NCBI GenBank assembly: GCA_947034885.2
Contig: OX344750.2
Coordinates: 39,790,821-39,854,820, forward strand
Origin: Thuidium tamariscinum
Lineage: Eukaryota > Streptophyta > Bryopsida > Hypnales > Thuidiaceae
Length of the DNA: 64,000 nt
Direction: 5' to 3'
Both the position numbers and the translations under genes were made by a program. The notes under the pieces were generated by a model that made no database searches, was not told the origin of the DNA, and saw nothing but the letters and a program-made list of their open reading frames with translations. This document shows, piece after piece, positions 11,498-24,640 of this stretch (the first letter of the stretch is position 1; each line of letters begins with the position of its first letter).

Positions 11498-12671
11498 GGC
11501 TTAACACAGAATCGTAATGTGTACACGATTCAGGAGTTTGAGACACATATATTCTGCAACAAAACCGGTTGCAGGGGAGCCATCGACGACCCTCAGTTCG
11601 CAGAATGTGCCCCATTTGTCTGCACACAGCGTCAGTAAATTGGTGCTCGAGGGAATGTAAGAAGTATTCCATAAGTCGATTAAAAAATTGCAGATGGGCT
11701 GACAAGTCGTCCCCAGAGCTGGCCCTGGGTGGATTGGCCCCCTCGCTCGACCGTACCTGGGATGAACGGATGTCCTTCAGTTCGTGACGGACCCAGTGTC
11801 GGTGGTTTAGTTCGTGGCTGTGGTTAACCTTGAACGACGGACTGGTGGCCGTGAAAGTCAGCATTTTGATACCGTGTTGACATCATCTACTTTGAATAAA
11901 CCAAATATACTCATTGGAACTTGGAGGTCACCGTATTGTAGAAGGTCTCCCCTTTTCACCCTTAGTAACCGATATGAATAATTACACTTTATTTTTTATT
12001 TTTTTTGAAACAAATGAAACGAAATTTTATTGCACAAGGATAAAATATAAGGCTACCAGTTACAAGTGGTTTGGTGGGATAGGCAAACGGACAACGTTAC
12101 ACTTTTGTGTTAACCCTTAAAAGAGGTTGTGGCCCACGATGGCCTACAACTTTGAATACAGGAGATTTCTGCATGAATAAGACTGTATTTGGCAAATTTG
12201 GAATGGTTGTCTACTAGGCACAATCATAAATAAAATTTAGAAATTTTTCAAGAACTAATTTGATTCAATACAAAAATTCTATGCTTACACAAAGGGTTGT
12301 TTCCTTGTATTTCTATATGTACATCAAACAAAGTTAGCAAGGTACTAGTACTTCGTGAAATTCCAATGTAGTCATGGTAATTAGTTAGGCCAATGTAAAG
12401 AGTTGAGGCACTACATGAGTTGAAGGTGAAATTTCAAATTTGCATCACTTGAATACTTTGATTGTGTTGTAGATTTACATTTGAGTTTTGTATGTTTGAT
12501 TTGCATCACTTGAATGCTTCAATTGCGCTCCAGTTTCAGACTTGAAAGATAAATTTTGGGTTTTGTAGGAAAAGTTGCAAAAAACACATGTAAGGTTGAA
12601 CCTCCTTCTACTAGAATGCTTCTAAGTCACTCTTAACTTCTTGGATTCTAAGTCACACGAACTAGACTAGT
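11498..12671. other. Upstream region of copy 2 and AT-rich non-coding DNA
   Basis: The first about 350 bp is homologous to the region upstream of copy 1 and should hold the promoter. 11836-11962 is the second copy of the interspersed repeat. Beyond that the DNA is AT-rich and I see no gene. The interval ends at the 5-bp target duplication of the solo LTR. Confidence 0.5.
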
Positions 12672-14070
12672 ATGTGTGTGAGTCCCCGATTCGTCACGGG
12701 GGACTCACGGGTTCTTTTTTCGCAATTCCTACATAAACTAAGGCGTATTTGGGCTTATAAAACCCACAAAAGGGCATTAAACCGGTATTGGCATTACACA
12801 TACCAATGTGCCATTTAGTCATTAGGTGGGATTTAGGATAGTTTGCATCCAAAACGCCCTTGTCTTAGCTAAGTAGACGCCAAATTGATAGAGACATGCA
12901 GGATTAGGGTAAGAAGCCTAAAAAGGCCCTGTCTAGGCTAGGAAGTCCTCATAGGGGGATCTAGGAGGAATCCCCCGCTCCCCATAGCATCGAAGAGAAT
13001 ACGGATAAAATACTAACCTTGAAATGCAGGTACCGAGCGATTTCCTAATTCTTGGAGCACGCAGTGGGGATGCAGATTTGCATCCAAGTGGGGGGACCCC
13101 ATGAGTGGTCCCCTCTAAAGTTTGGGAATTTTCCGACATTGTTTGGATATTTTCCCAGACGGTCAACCGCGGTGGACTTTGGGTGGGAATTCGAAAGAAT
13201 ATCCCAAAGTGCGTTAAAATCCCACTAAAAATCCGGCGAGGCGGTCTCACACCAACGGAGCGCTTCCCCAAGTTTCAAGACAAAACGATAGTTGGAAGAC
13301 CCCGAATCGGCGACATTCCTCCCCAACTGACAAATTAAATGACGAAGGCGGCGGTTGACCGGCATACCGGGGCCATACGACATCGGAACGAAGCCTATCT
13401 TGGGTCTATTCCTACCCCCTTCCATCTACTTGGAAGATTGGTGAAGGTTTGGGGTCCAAAATTGCTAAACTCCAAAAGTTGGGAATTTATCCCAACTTTG
13501 ATCCCAGCTTACACTAAGATTCCTCGAGAATTTGGACATAGTTTAAGGGATAAGGGGTTTCCCTTAAGCTAATTATGGCCTTCCGGAGCCAATGGCGCAA
13601 TCCGTTTGCCATTTGGAGCTAAACTCCAAAAGTTAGCCTTTTGGGGACAGCACATGGAGAAGAAATGGGGGTTTTAGGCCCCCCAATGCATTTTTGGGGA
13701 GTTTGGGCCCCATTAGCCGTGGCAACGCGTAGGGAACGTGTGGGGAACTCCGGGCACATGTGGGAGCAAGTACCACCTCAAAGAATTAGTGGAGGTGGCT
13801 CATGTGCCTTGGTGTAAGTAATTTCAAATTAAGTAGGTGGGAACACATGGGAACTTCTCCCATGTGAGAACTTGTAGATTTTGGGGAAGGTAAATTAGAC
13901 GGTTTTGCAATTTCTTGTAAGGTTAGGTAAGATTTGAATTTCCCAATTCAAATTGTGTAGATTTTAGATGGATAATTAGATTTGGGATGGGTAAACATGT
14001 ACGGACCTCCTAAATTCCCTCATCTAGTTATTCTTAGTAGATTAAGGGGGGGGTGTTGCTCCCTTTTGGG

Positions 14071-14080
14071 TATAAAAGGG
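14071..14080 (+). promoter_or_regulatory. TATA box of solo LTR copy 1
   Basis: TATAAAAGGG lies upstream of a CTCT-rich tract, the usual layout of an LTR promoter and RNA start. The equivalent in the inverted copy is at about 50069-50076 (minus strand). Confidence 0.6.
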
Positions 14081-15054
14081 GCGGCATTCTCCTCTCATTC
14101 TCTCTCTCTCTCAACTCCTACCCATTTAAGGGAGGAGCACTATTGGGCCCGGGCTATGCTGGATTTTCTTTGACTTTTGATGCCAAAGGAGCCTTTGATA
14201 GTTTTGGGGTTGTTGCACCCTTGGCTCTTGTGGTTTTTACTTGGGGACTTGAGACCCCCCCAAGTCTTGTTGAAACTTTTGTTAATTGTTGATGGTCCAC
14301 CTTTTGTATTGTGAAACAAGTGAAAGTTGTTGTGGGAGAAACTAGTGAGGAACCGAGGGGTGACTTGGGAGGTGACTTAGAGAGTATGCTTGCAATTTGT
14401 ACCTACCTCCTCCCCCCTTCTTCTTGTGCATAAGGCTAGGCTAGTCCCATGAGGGACGGCGGAGCCTTGACTTTCCTCTAAATATTTAGCCTTGGTGCAT
14501 AGGAAGTCCCTCTCTTCTCCCCCTTCTCTTGTCCACGGGAATAGATTAGTCCCATGAGGGACGGCGGAGCTATGGCCCCCCTCAAGTCTCTAGACAATTA
14601 GAAGTCTTAGTCAAGTGTCAAAAATACATCCTCACGACGAAGCTTTGAATCCCCTAAGTCTTAGCGGGGTGTCAAATGCAAGTCCTTTCACAATAGCAAC
14701 AACGTTTAGTTTCCAACACCTTGGAAATTAACCCAACGTTTAGCTTCCAACAACTTAGTAAACAAGTCCTCACCTAGATTAGGAGCAACTAGTGCCCACC
14801 CAAACACTTAGCACACATCTTAGCATTGCATTAGGAGTCAAAAACCAAGGTCCAGCCCAAGTCCAGAGCCAGCCCCAGTTCAGGCCAGCCCACTGGAGCC
14901 AACCCCATCGGAGCCAGCCCCGTCGGAGCAGCCCTGCAGAGCAGAGCCCCGCAGAGCCGCCCCGCGTGGGTATCGGGAGGGGTCCGCGGGTATTGGGGGG
15001 GTCCGTGGGTATCGGGGGGTCTGGATATCGGGGGAGGGCCGCAGTAGGGGAAAA

Positions 15055-15215
15055 TGTAGAAATCAGGTAGTTTAGGGAAAAATATAGAAATTAGGTAGTT
15101 TAGGGGAAACTATAGAAATTAGGTAGTTTAGGGGAAAAGATAGAAATTAGGTAGTTTTAGGGGAAAATATAGAAACTAGTTGGTTGAGGTAATAGTATAG
15201 AAATTAGTTGAGCTA
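15055..15215 (+). repeat. Short tandem repeat in LTR copy 1
   Basis: About five copies of a roughly 30-bp unit around AAATTAGGTAGTTTAGGGG. The inverted LTR copy has a counterpart array at about 48850-49020. Confidence 0.75.
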
Positions 15216-15514
15216 GGAAGTCATTGCAAAAAAGATCTAATTGTAAGAAGCACCCAGAAGGGAATAATTAAAGGAGCCGGGGCCAAGACATGGCAATGAT
15301 GGACGTGGCGTGGAGTGAAGAGGACCGGATCCACGGAACGGAGGTGGGCCTCTAAACCTTCCTTTGATTTAATTTGTTAAATGCAATTAGGAGTTAATTA
15401 GTAGGAAAAAGTTAAACATCCCAAGTGGGATTAGGGTCCGGCAATTAGCAAACACAAATAAGAAGATAACCACAACTAGAATAGAAAGAAGAAGAGGGAA
15501 TACCAATACATCGA

Positions 15515-15860
15515 GTAGAATGAAGTGAAGACAAATACGTAGAGTAGAGGTACTCAATTAAAATACGTAAAGTAGAAGTAGAACAATACCAATACGTGGA
15601 ATAGAGGTACTCAATTAAAATACGTAAGGTAGAAGTAGAACAATACCAATACGTAGAGTAGAGGTACTCAATTAAAATACGTAAGGAAGAAGTAGAACAA
15701 TACCAATACGTAGAGTAGAGGTACTCAATTAAAATACGTAGAGTAGACTAAAACCAAGACAAATACATAGGGTAGGGCAAAAGAACACAAATACGTAGAG
15801 TAGACTAAAACCAAGACAAATACATAGAGTAGGGCAAAAGAATACAAAGACGTAGAGACG
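15515..15860 (+). repeat. TACGTAGAGTAG-type tandem repeats in LTR copy 1
   Basis: Repeats of about 55-60 bp built on ATACGTARRGTAGA units and AATACCAATACGT. The counterpart on the other strand of copy 2 lies at 48180-48540. The ORFs reported across both arrays are tyrosine- and phenylalanine-rich by-products of the repeat. Confidence 0.75.
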
Positions 15861-16148
15861 GGGTAGGAAATACCATAAGTAAAGTGGGCTAAAACAAACC
15901 CAAACACGTAGAAGTAGGATAAACGAGAACAAAGCATAAAAGTAGGACAAGAGAACGAAACACATAGAGTAAGCAGCAATTAGAAGTAGGACAAGGGAAC
16001 GAAACAAACCTTAGGTAGGATAGTAAAAAAGATCCATTGCTTGGAAGGCACAATGGATTGACGCTTAGACACCCGTAGGTAGTAGAATTGTTAGAGCCTG
16101 GTTGTGATCGCTTAATTCCAAGGGTGGGAATGAAGCGCCCACAATGTG

Positions 16149-17596
16149 CAACTTTTCCGACAAGTTTCATTGAATTTGAACACCGGATGTAAAAGTTATA
16201 GCACTTTGAATTGAACTTCAGACTATGTGAGGACACTTTTGGTTCCCTAGGTTATTTACGGGCTAAATTGGTTGCCATATATGACTTGTATGACTTGTAC
16301 AGTGGTGTCAAATTGTCCTCCAAAGTTGTCCTTCCATCCTCATCATTGTCTTGTATGTAGACTTCTTATGCATATGAAGTTTTTTCTAGTTGAGAATTTT
16401 TCAAAAATGAATGGCAGTGCGAAACAAAGTTTTTTCAATACAAATGTGTTGCACAATCAATCAACTTCCATTTAGAAAAATCATGTCTCCAAAAGCCACT
16501 TCCTTCCTATAGGAAATGCATTGTTCACTATGGCACCTCTTAAATACATCTTAGAATACACTAGTAGGAAAAAAAACTCTTTTAAAGGTTAACTTACTCT
16601 TTTCATTCCCAGCCCCAGCGTTTGTGTCGTGGCCATTGCTTGCTATTGAAACTTGAAAGATGTAAGGTGGGTATGCCTAAAAGTGCCACAAATTGGGTTG
16701 TGGGTAATTTGAAGGCTAAGTACACAAGAGTGTAAAGGCATGTGTAGAAAAGGAAAAAATGCATATTGAAATCTCAAATTTTGACAAGTATAATATCACA
16801 GTACGAGTACAAAGTTTTGGAAGACTTAGAATATTTGAAAGTGCTCACAGATAGCATTGAAAATCAACAGTTTTATGCTCAAGGCCCCCATCCCAAGGTG
16901 TCAAAAGGAAAAGAAATGGAGTTGCAATAGTGTTGTTTACATTAGAAAAAAAATTTAAATTAGTAAACCAACAAGCAATAAAAAAGCTTGTGAGAATTCA
17001 ATCAAAATCATCCACGTGTTTCAAAGAAAATAAAAGAAAGAATTTTTTTTCAAAGACATAAATCATCAAGTGATGTGAGTTGAAGAGCCTGTCACCAATA
17101 CCAAAATGGCCAATACTTCTTTGAAGAACACCATATTCCATTAATTGACAATTTTCAATACATAACTATACCATTTGGAGGCTTCAAATAGGGTGTACTT
17201 TGAGGCACTATGCCGTTATGGGGGTACCATCCTTAATACAAATTTGTTCACTAGTTTTATTTCTAGGCATTCACTTGATGCACAATTGACATCAATGTAT
17301 GTTATAAAACTACAATGTACACTATCTCTAGCAAGTCTTTGGTATGTAAATATTCTTAATTGAATTGTGGCTCATCTCATAAGCCTTTAACTTTGAAGTG
17401 CTTTGACATCGAGTTTCTAGACAATGAATAGATTATAAATTAGTTTTTTTTCTCATTATTGCTTGGATGAAAGTCATCTTAATTAGTGGAGATATTTTAT
17501 GAAGTTGTTGTCCTATCTAATGGTTGGATTTGGTGTTATTAGAATATTATTATTTTTCTAAAATTACAAATGTGGAAGTATGCCAAGTGGTTGATC
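16149..17596. other. Non-coding AT-rich interval
   Basis: No gene is seen. Near 16664 a GTAAGGTGGGTATGCC string followed by AAAAGTGCCAC resembles the end of the MITE at 35544-35819, and may be the remnant of one end of a related element. Confidence 0.5.
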
Positions 17597-17892
17597 CATA
17601 AGAGGTTTTTTCGGGGTATTGAGAGATTGTTTCAGCCTCGTTCCCCATTCTGTGAACCAGCCACTGCTGGTCATAATATAAAAATATAAAAATAATAAAA
17701 ATAGTAAAAAATGAAAAATAATAAATAATAATTTTTTTAAAAATTAATAATAATTTTTTAATTTAATAAAATATTATTATCTGATGTGACAGTCTCTGTA
17801 CCACATCAGATCTGCTGCTGGGACTGTTTTCAGCAAGTTCCAACAGTTCGGGAACTCGCAGTCTCCCAACATGGTGAGAAAACCTCTTATGA
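17597..17892. mobile_element. MITE-like element, about 300 bp
   Basis: The ends are inverted copies: CATAAGAGGTTTTTTC at the left and its complement, GAGAAAACCTCTTATG, at the right, with further imperfect pairing inside (about 45 bp each side). The middle is an A/T run. No coding sequence is present. Target duplication is unclear, so the superfamily is not assigned. Confidence 0.5.
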
Positions 17893-19643
17893 AGCTAAAT
17901 TGCATTGACTCTAGTTCGAAAAGGGATTTGCAAAAATGAGGTCTTAGATTTTTAGAAAACAAAAATTTCAAAAAATCACCATGTCAAGAGAACCTCACTC
18001 TAAATTCATTCCAAAAACAATTTACTCAAAAATTGAAAATATTTTGCTTGTAATTGAAATTCAAAGAATTTTTAATTTTTTCCTTTCAAAATTTATAGAA
18101 AATATTGATGATAGCATTGGTGAATTTAACCATAGAAATGGAATGTAAAACTCAAAGTTTGCATTTTCTGTTAGTACTTCAATTCCAAATATTCTTCCAA
18201 ATAGTACTTTTTTTTTAATGATTTTTCTTGAATCATCAATTTTGGAGAAGATTCTAGTTACTTAGAGGTGAACATGTTCAGGTTCAAGTGATATTATCAT
18301 GTAGATTTTATGCACACTCTACTCATAAATTTTACACTGGTAGATTGTTTTACACATCAGAAAAGTTGGGTATGATTATTTAGATGCCTATTTGACAACA
18401 ATCTAAGATAAAGGCCACTTTAGTGTCATTTTCTAAATCACTTTCATATTAAATTAATAATATTTGGCATTAGAAACATCTCAATGCAAAGTTCACATTG
18501 ACATCCTCACATCATTGGGGTGCCATTGTAATGTCATTTTGATATACATTAATTCAATGTCAAATAGGCCTTAGTTTGAGAGTGAAAATGATGCTAAATA
18601 TGGACATGTGCTATTTTTATGGTATCTTGATGCCTATTTGACATGAAAATTTTTAGTATTGTAGTAGTAGTTTTAGAGCATGCAATATTGCAATGTCATG
18701 GACATGCCATCTTAGTACAATTTTATTGCCATTTTCCTGTTATTGTAATTGCAATATTTGAGAGTTAATTTCCTATCAATTTACAATGTACTTTTCAAAT
18801 GTAAATTTCATGCTACTTTAATGCAACTCTATATATGCACCATTTTTTTTATCACTTGCACACCATTGTACAATTGTATAAGAGTACTACTAATATAGAC
18901 ATTTCCAATGTCATGTTGATGCCAATATAACTCATGCTATTTAAATGCCATCTTTACATCCAACTGACATTCACTAATTTTGTATTCATTCTAAGCAAAT
19001 ATCATGTGTACTTTATACCATATTAACAAAAAATATTTTGACTTCAAATAGGTACAATTTTGACCCACCTATTTTAATGCCTATTTGGTGCCATTGTACC
19101 ACAATTTTCATATTCATAATTATAATGCCCCTTTCATTCCATGATAGGTTGCAATACTTTATTGTAAGTTTCACATAATTTTGACTCTCACAAATTTCTT
19201 GGGCTATTTCAAAGCAAATGGAATATCATTTTAGCACCACCATAGTATGAAATATTTTAAAGTTATATTAGTGCAAATTGCAAACTATTGGACTTTGATG
19301 GCTAATTTGCTAATAGTAGCTCTCTATAGTACTACTTTTTTATAGGCTTGTATCATCTTTCCTGTAGTAGTATTTGAAATTCAATGAATATAGGTGAATT
19401 TCATTTTATTATAGGAACAACCATAGACATTGATAGCTAGTTATTAAAAGAACATCTAAAACTAAAAAAATTCTAGAGGGTATATAGACTTAGTAAGTAA
19501 ATACTTTGCATCACAGTGTAATTATGTAGTAATTATGTAGGGTTTAGGACAATGAAGTTTGGACACTAATTGCCTTGCCTATCTATTGATAGAGTTGCAC
19601 TATAATACCAATTTTCTTTATTATTGTGCACAAATTTAATACA

Positions 19644-20292
19644 TAGGTAATTTTTTCCTAGTACAATGTGCAATGTGACAAAAAGTGGCGTACCACCTAG
19701 GTCGATTAATTTTCCTACCCCCCTCATCAGAAAAATCAGTAGTCGTTGGATTTGAATTAAAAAAAATCTCAACCCCCCTCCAAGAAAAATCAACAACCAT
19801 TGGATACTGATATAGATATCGCATACAGATATGGATACTGAATACGGATATAGAATACGGATACTGAATATTGGTACTAGTACTAAATACAAATACAAAT
19901 ACTAATATTATATACAAATACCGTATATAGATATATGGATACAAAATATTGTATACTGTATCATTTATACCATATCCTTTGTTTCCAAACCCACCCTCTG
20001 AGAATTATAAGAGGGGATGGGCGGAGGGGAGATTTACAAGTTTAAGAAATTTAAAAATTTAAAATTTAAAATTTATATCAAATTGGGAGGGGAGGGGGCT
20101 TAAAAAGTTTAATATTTAAATCTTAATGTTTAAATCATTAAATCAGATTGGGAGGGGCTAAGGGGAGGTGCTAAATTTTTAAATTTTAGTTTTTGAGCTC
20201 ATTGTGACACAGTTTGTCACACAATGACAATGACAATGAGCTCAAAAGAGGCAATCACTGCCTCAACTCACTAGGTAATTTTTTCCTAGTAC
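19644..20292. repeat. 21-bp direct repeats flanking about 607 bp
   Basis: A perfect 21-bp string beginning TAGGTAATTTTTTCC occurs at 19644-19664 and 20272-20292. The DNA between differs in character (C-runs, GATATA array, hairpin at 20191-20246). The pattern could be a long target duplication around an inserted sequence, but no poly-A tail or terminal repeats were found. Confidence 0.5.
20191..20246. repeat. Short hairpin (TTTTGAGCTCATTGT arms)
   Basis: Inverted arms of about 15 bp around a GACAC/GTCAC loop region that itself contains ATGACA repeats. Confidence 0.55.
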
Positions 20293-21599
20293 TTGCATCA
20301 ATGAGAAGACTGTCATATTGTACTTGGAGTGCAAACAAATCACATTTCAATGGGATTATAAGAGTAATACAAATTGTCATTATACAATTTTTTTGACAAG
20401 TAACTTACATATATTTTTAGAATCTATGATTGGTATTTCCATCTTGACAAGACCACATGAAAATTAGTCATGATAAAGATATATCTATAAAACATTACAA
20501 ATCAACACAAATGAAGTACAACATACTTGTGAAAAATGATGACAATATCAATTTTTCACATTATTTAGTGCTTTTGAATCAACCGTCTCATAAAGCTCTT
20601 ACAAGAGGACTAACTATATGGATCAATGTTGAAGGAAATAAGAAGTCCAACTCCATCATTGAGAACAATAATAATTGCCCATCTAAAACAAGATACAATA
20701 CTTTATATTATAATATTTCGGACTCAGGATACAAAACTAAAACTTCTAACAATTGATAAAGAACTGTCCTAAACAATATAACAAAATGTGGAATGATGTG
20801 TACTACTTTCAAAATGGTTTGGATATTTGTTACAAGATAACATGCTCTCAATTGTGTTTGAAAATTTCTTCGCAAGCTATTTTGAACATCTTGAAAGCTA
20901 GATGTTGTACTCTATTGTAAACATTTGCATTTTGTTAGTACACTCCAACTAGCATTTTCAATTTCTATGTACAACTTCAAAAAGACAAGTTGGCTTTAAC
21001 CACTAATGTTTGATTGGCTACTTGTCTAAAATAAAAGTCGTATCTGCCCATAGTAGATTTGTTATTAAATGCCTTCTTCATCTACTTCAAATGCCACATT
21101 ACTAAAATATGGACTGTCATGAAAATTAGTTGTTTTTTGAGAATACATAGGCCAATCTCTATATCTATCTCCAACTCAAGGAAGAATTGCTAAACATTGA
21201 GACAAACCAAGAACTTGTGATGAAGTGACATCCAATCCCAATTGTAAATTTGTAGAGCTTGAAAGAATTCTTGAAGAATTTCTAGTTGATCTAATAACAA
21301 TTTCTGGATGGCATTAGAAACTCGAGCTAACCCGTACCTTCTTTCCATACAAAGGTCTCAAATAGTAGCCTCTTGTGTTTGACAAAAGTCATCTCTTATT
21401 CTTTGCAACCAAATGCAATGAAGATTCAAATAGATAGATGACATGATATTTTGACTTGATTTCAAAGCATATATATGTCTGATTTCAACAAGTTTGTATT
21501 AAAAAAAATGAATAACTAAAAATTAAAAAGTTTATAGTTAGTTACATATATATGTTCAATTCTAAAACTTTCAATAGATTTCAAAATACATCATTAACA

Positions 21600-22946
21600 T
21601 AGCTATGCTTTATTCTTGAAAACTAAAGCTTGTACCTTTTTCAATGTTGTATTAGTAGCTTCCTTGTCATTTTTCAATCCTTCAACTTGCTTTGCAACTC
21701 TCCTCAAAGATTGTAGCCTTTGATTATGCCGCACAATTTGAAGTGTTGCATTTCTTCTATTGTTGCTCTAATATGTTGTTTACATAAGAGCAATGTGGAA
21801 TTGCTCATACATGTCTATTAAATACTCTTATAGTAATCTAGATCTTTTAATGCATTGACTAAAATGATTCATCATATCAACCTTGGAGGTATTAAATTCA
21901 GATTTTTGCCATTGAAGCATAGAATCTTTCAAAGCTTCTACAACCCTCGAAAAAAAATAACATTCACCTTTTAATACAATATATTACCGAATGAAGATGA
22001 ATTAAAAAAACATAATATTTCAAATAGAAGATGCTAAAAACAATCAAAGTGTAATTACTTATAGTAAAAGAAAATGTACCCGTACATTGTTCATCCATGC
22101 ACTCTAAGCTCCTATTAGTGTAGAAAGTACTTCAACATGCTATACTATACCATTCTAGAAATAGTACTATTGCTGATATAACATCTTCACCAAACAAGCC
22201 AATTAGGCATAGGACAATGGCTTGCAATATTTTGATAATGACATAACATTAGTGATTACAATAAAAAATCTGAACAAAAGTTTCTATAAGAAATAACAAA
22301 GTTTTATTTTGAAAATTCTCACAAAAATTCTACTTGTATAATAACTCAATGTTCAAATCTAACAAAATTAGCTTGTGAAACAAAATACCCCCTTTGCTCT
22401 GAATTGCTGATGATTTAAAATGATGGAAATCAACAATTTTTCTTAATGAAGAAGAGTCTTCTATCCATAATCTCTTTTAATTTAGGTTGACTTGGATGAA
22501 TAAGCACTATATCTTGTAGGATATTGACAATCATTTTAAATATCCCTAGGTCGCTTTGGTGTAGTGTATCAACATGTATAATAAGATAATAAAGATTGCA
22601 CAAATCTATATTGCCACCATTAAAGCCCTATTATGCACATTTCACATACAAATGCAATTACACTTTTAGTAATCAACTTTATACACATTCATATTTTAAA
22701 TACTACTTGAAAAAATTCACTTCAATAGAATGTAGTGACCAAGTTCTTCCAATCTCTGTAGCTAAGTTTGGGTGCACACTCTCCATTACTTGATACTTAT
22801 GTCATCTTCAATTTCGTTTGAATATGATGTCATATGTGCATATTACTAAGATTTCCTTTTTCACACATGCATCTACTACAAAGGTTGGTGTCATATGTGG
22901 CAATTACTTTACATGACTCTAGATGATCACATATATATGCAAATAG
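21600..22946 (-). pseudogene. KDZ/Plavaka-like transposase relic, 3' part
   Basis: On the minus strand, 22430-22572 reads DTLHQSDLGIFKMIVNILQD, matching the H-x-x-D-L-G-x-F-K signature I associate with Plavaka-type (KDZ) transposases. Further on, 21600-21960 reads as an interrupted frame with VVEALKDSMLQWQKSEF, MYEQFHIAL and NRRNATLQIVRHNQRLQS, the helical C-terminal zone of such proteins. The frame is broken by several stops, so this is decayed. It continues the relic at 24641-25397 and at 42862-43197, in the correct order for one minus-strand gene since split by two insertions. Confidence 0.5.
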
Positions 22947-22954
22947 TAAAGGGT

Positions 22955-24632
22955 GATTACAAGAAACACTTTTCCTATGTTTTGTCCCTTTTGCCTTGGA
23001 CAAGTGTTTTCTTACTCATAACTTTTACGGCGTTTGTTCAGTTTACATGAAACTTGAAAAAAAGATACATATAAAAGTTTTAGACATAATGTAATTTTTT
23101 GAAATTTCTTAAAATTATTTTACTATTTTTAAATATCCCTAAATTGGATGTTTACCTTGGCCATTTTAGGGATTTTAGTCCTATTTTTGACCCAAAAATG
23201 AAAATTTTAAGTACAAAATTGGCATAAAAGGACCTTTAAACCCTACAGGTTTTTGACTATGTTTTCACTAAAACTGCTTCAAAACTCTCATTTCTTAGAC
23301 AACTACCAAATTTTAAGAAAAAAACATTTTAGACAAAAGTAACCGTAGGATCTCTTAGAAGTTAGAACATAAGTTTAAAAAGATGTGAGAAAAATTTCAG
23401 CAATTTCTGCTATGTAGATTGCAAGATATTAGTGTTTGAAGTGACAAAAATCATTTTTTTACCACTGCAAAAATCTGGGCAGCTGCACTTCAAAAGACCA
23501 TAATTGTGTGGAAAAATGTCTAAAATGATTGTAACTCTTTGGATTCATTTTTCAAGTGAAATTCACTACATACTTGAAAATCTTTAGATCATTTGGAATT
23601 GTAAAACATATAGGATAAAAATAATAAGTAGAAAGAAGTAGAAAATGAGCCAAAATACTAAATTATTAACAATTTATTTATAGAGTTAAAAGAAGACAAT
23701 TCCAATGGTTACAATGTTGTGTTAAACAATATACAAACAATGTTTTTATTTTATTTTTTAAATATTAAAAATTAAATTAAATTAAGAATTTCAAACTTTT
23801 TTTGTAGTATAGAGATTCTATAACTAACCACAAACTACCTTAAACTAAAAATCCTCATAACTTTTGACTCATTAATCAAAATGGAATGATTCAAAACTTC
23901 CACTTAGATAAAAATCAAATAAATCAATTTTAAATTTTAATTTCTTAAAAATTTAATTCTTAAAGAATTCTTTTTTGCTGCCAGGGCTACTCGCTAAGTA
24001 GAGAAAACTACATATCATACAATAACTTTTTTACTATGTAGTCAAAAGTTATGAAAATTGTTGGGCCTTAAAGCTAGTCCTTGGGCACAAATTGTGTGAA
24101 TTTTTTAAAAAAACACATTAAGAACTCCTTCCATAGTGAGCTGCCCAAAATTGCTACGTTGCCAAAAAATTGTAGTTTGGTCCTTTAGGGGTTAATAAAG
24201 TTACACATGACCATGAAGAAATTTTCTAAAAAGAGTAAATTTTCCAATTTCTACATGTGCTCAAAGTAGATTACCTTTGCACATGTGTAGAGAAGACAAT
24301 TTATTTTTCTCAAAGATGAAAATGATTGAAGAGAAGTATCTTGAAGTTAGAAAAAATAGACTTATTTTTTTTATTAAAATTTTTTATTTTACTATTTTTA
24401 AAAATCAAACATCAAAGTGTCTATTTTCATTGTATTTTTCATTGTGCTTTTTTTGTGTATAACTTTTAGAGTAAAATTTTCTTAGGTTTGACTTTAAGAG
24501 ACGATATTCTCATTGCTCTTCAAATTATCCATATTTTTATTTTATTTGAAAAAAATTTATTCTAAAAGTCATAGGACTCATCAAAATAGGCCATTTTGAG
24601 CCCAAAATGGTAAGTGTTTCTTGCAATAATCC
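22955..24632. mobile_element. Non-autonomous DNA transposon (1678 bp), 8-bp TSD
   Basis: Left end GATTACAAGAAACACTTTTC and right end (complement) GGATTATTGCAAGAAACACT form an imperfect terminal inverted repeat of about 20 bp. Both are flanked by the 8-bp direct repeat TAAAGGGT (22947-22954 and 24633-24640). The interior is AT-rich and non-coding. An 8-bp duplication suits hAT-like or KDZ elements. It sits within the Plavaka-like relic, so it arrived after that gene. A TTAACCCCTAAAGGACC-type string (minus strand, about 24182-24202) lies inside it. Confidence 0.7.
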
Positions 24633-24640
24633 TAAAGGGT

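Larger units (their letters stand above)
8760..11962 (-). repeat. Tandem duplication unit, copy 2
   Basis: Direct copy of 2355-6705, with the same gene order and intron length. It is shorter because it lacks the repeat insertions at 5.88-6.55 kb and part of the copy 1 3' flank. Confidence 0.75.
12677..16143 (+). mobile_element. Solo LTR (3467 bp), copy 1
   Basis: The unit starts TGTGAGTCC and ends GCCCACA, and is flanked by the 5-bp target duplication ATGTG (12672-12676 and 16144-16148). A TATAAAAGGG box at 14071 followed by a pyrimidine-rich start suits a U3 of about 1.4 kb and R-U5 of about 2 kb. No terminal copy of the ends is found inside and no gag or pol is seen, so this is one LTR left by recombination. 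The second copy, inverted, is 47852-51468. Family (Gypsy or Copia) is undetermined. The two copies differ by many substitutions and by repeat-number changes, so it is a fossil of intermediate age. Confidence 0.85.
17893..21599. other. AT-rich non-coding interval with low-order repeats
   Basis: No convincing gene is present. It holds degenerate phrases of the type ATGCCTATTTGACAT through 18.3-19.1 kb, a GATATAGATATCGCAT-type array at 19805-19960, a G-rich/AT-rich block at 19.98-20.18 kb, and a short ORF at 20457-20756 with low-complexity composition. Confidence 0.5.

Noticed and set aside
15725-16007. Phe/Tyr/Val-rich ORFs at 15.7-16.0 kb and 48.06-48.6 kb as membrane proteins
   Set aside because: They are read from the TACGTAGAGTAG-type tandem arrays inside the two solo LTRs.
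20457-20756. 99-aa plus-strand ORF as a gene
   Set aside because: Low-complexity Asn/Lys/Ser composition in AT-rich DNA, with no domain, splice context or second copy.
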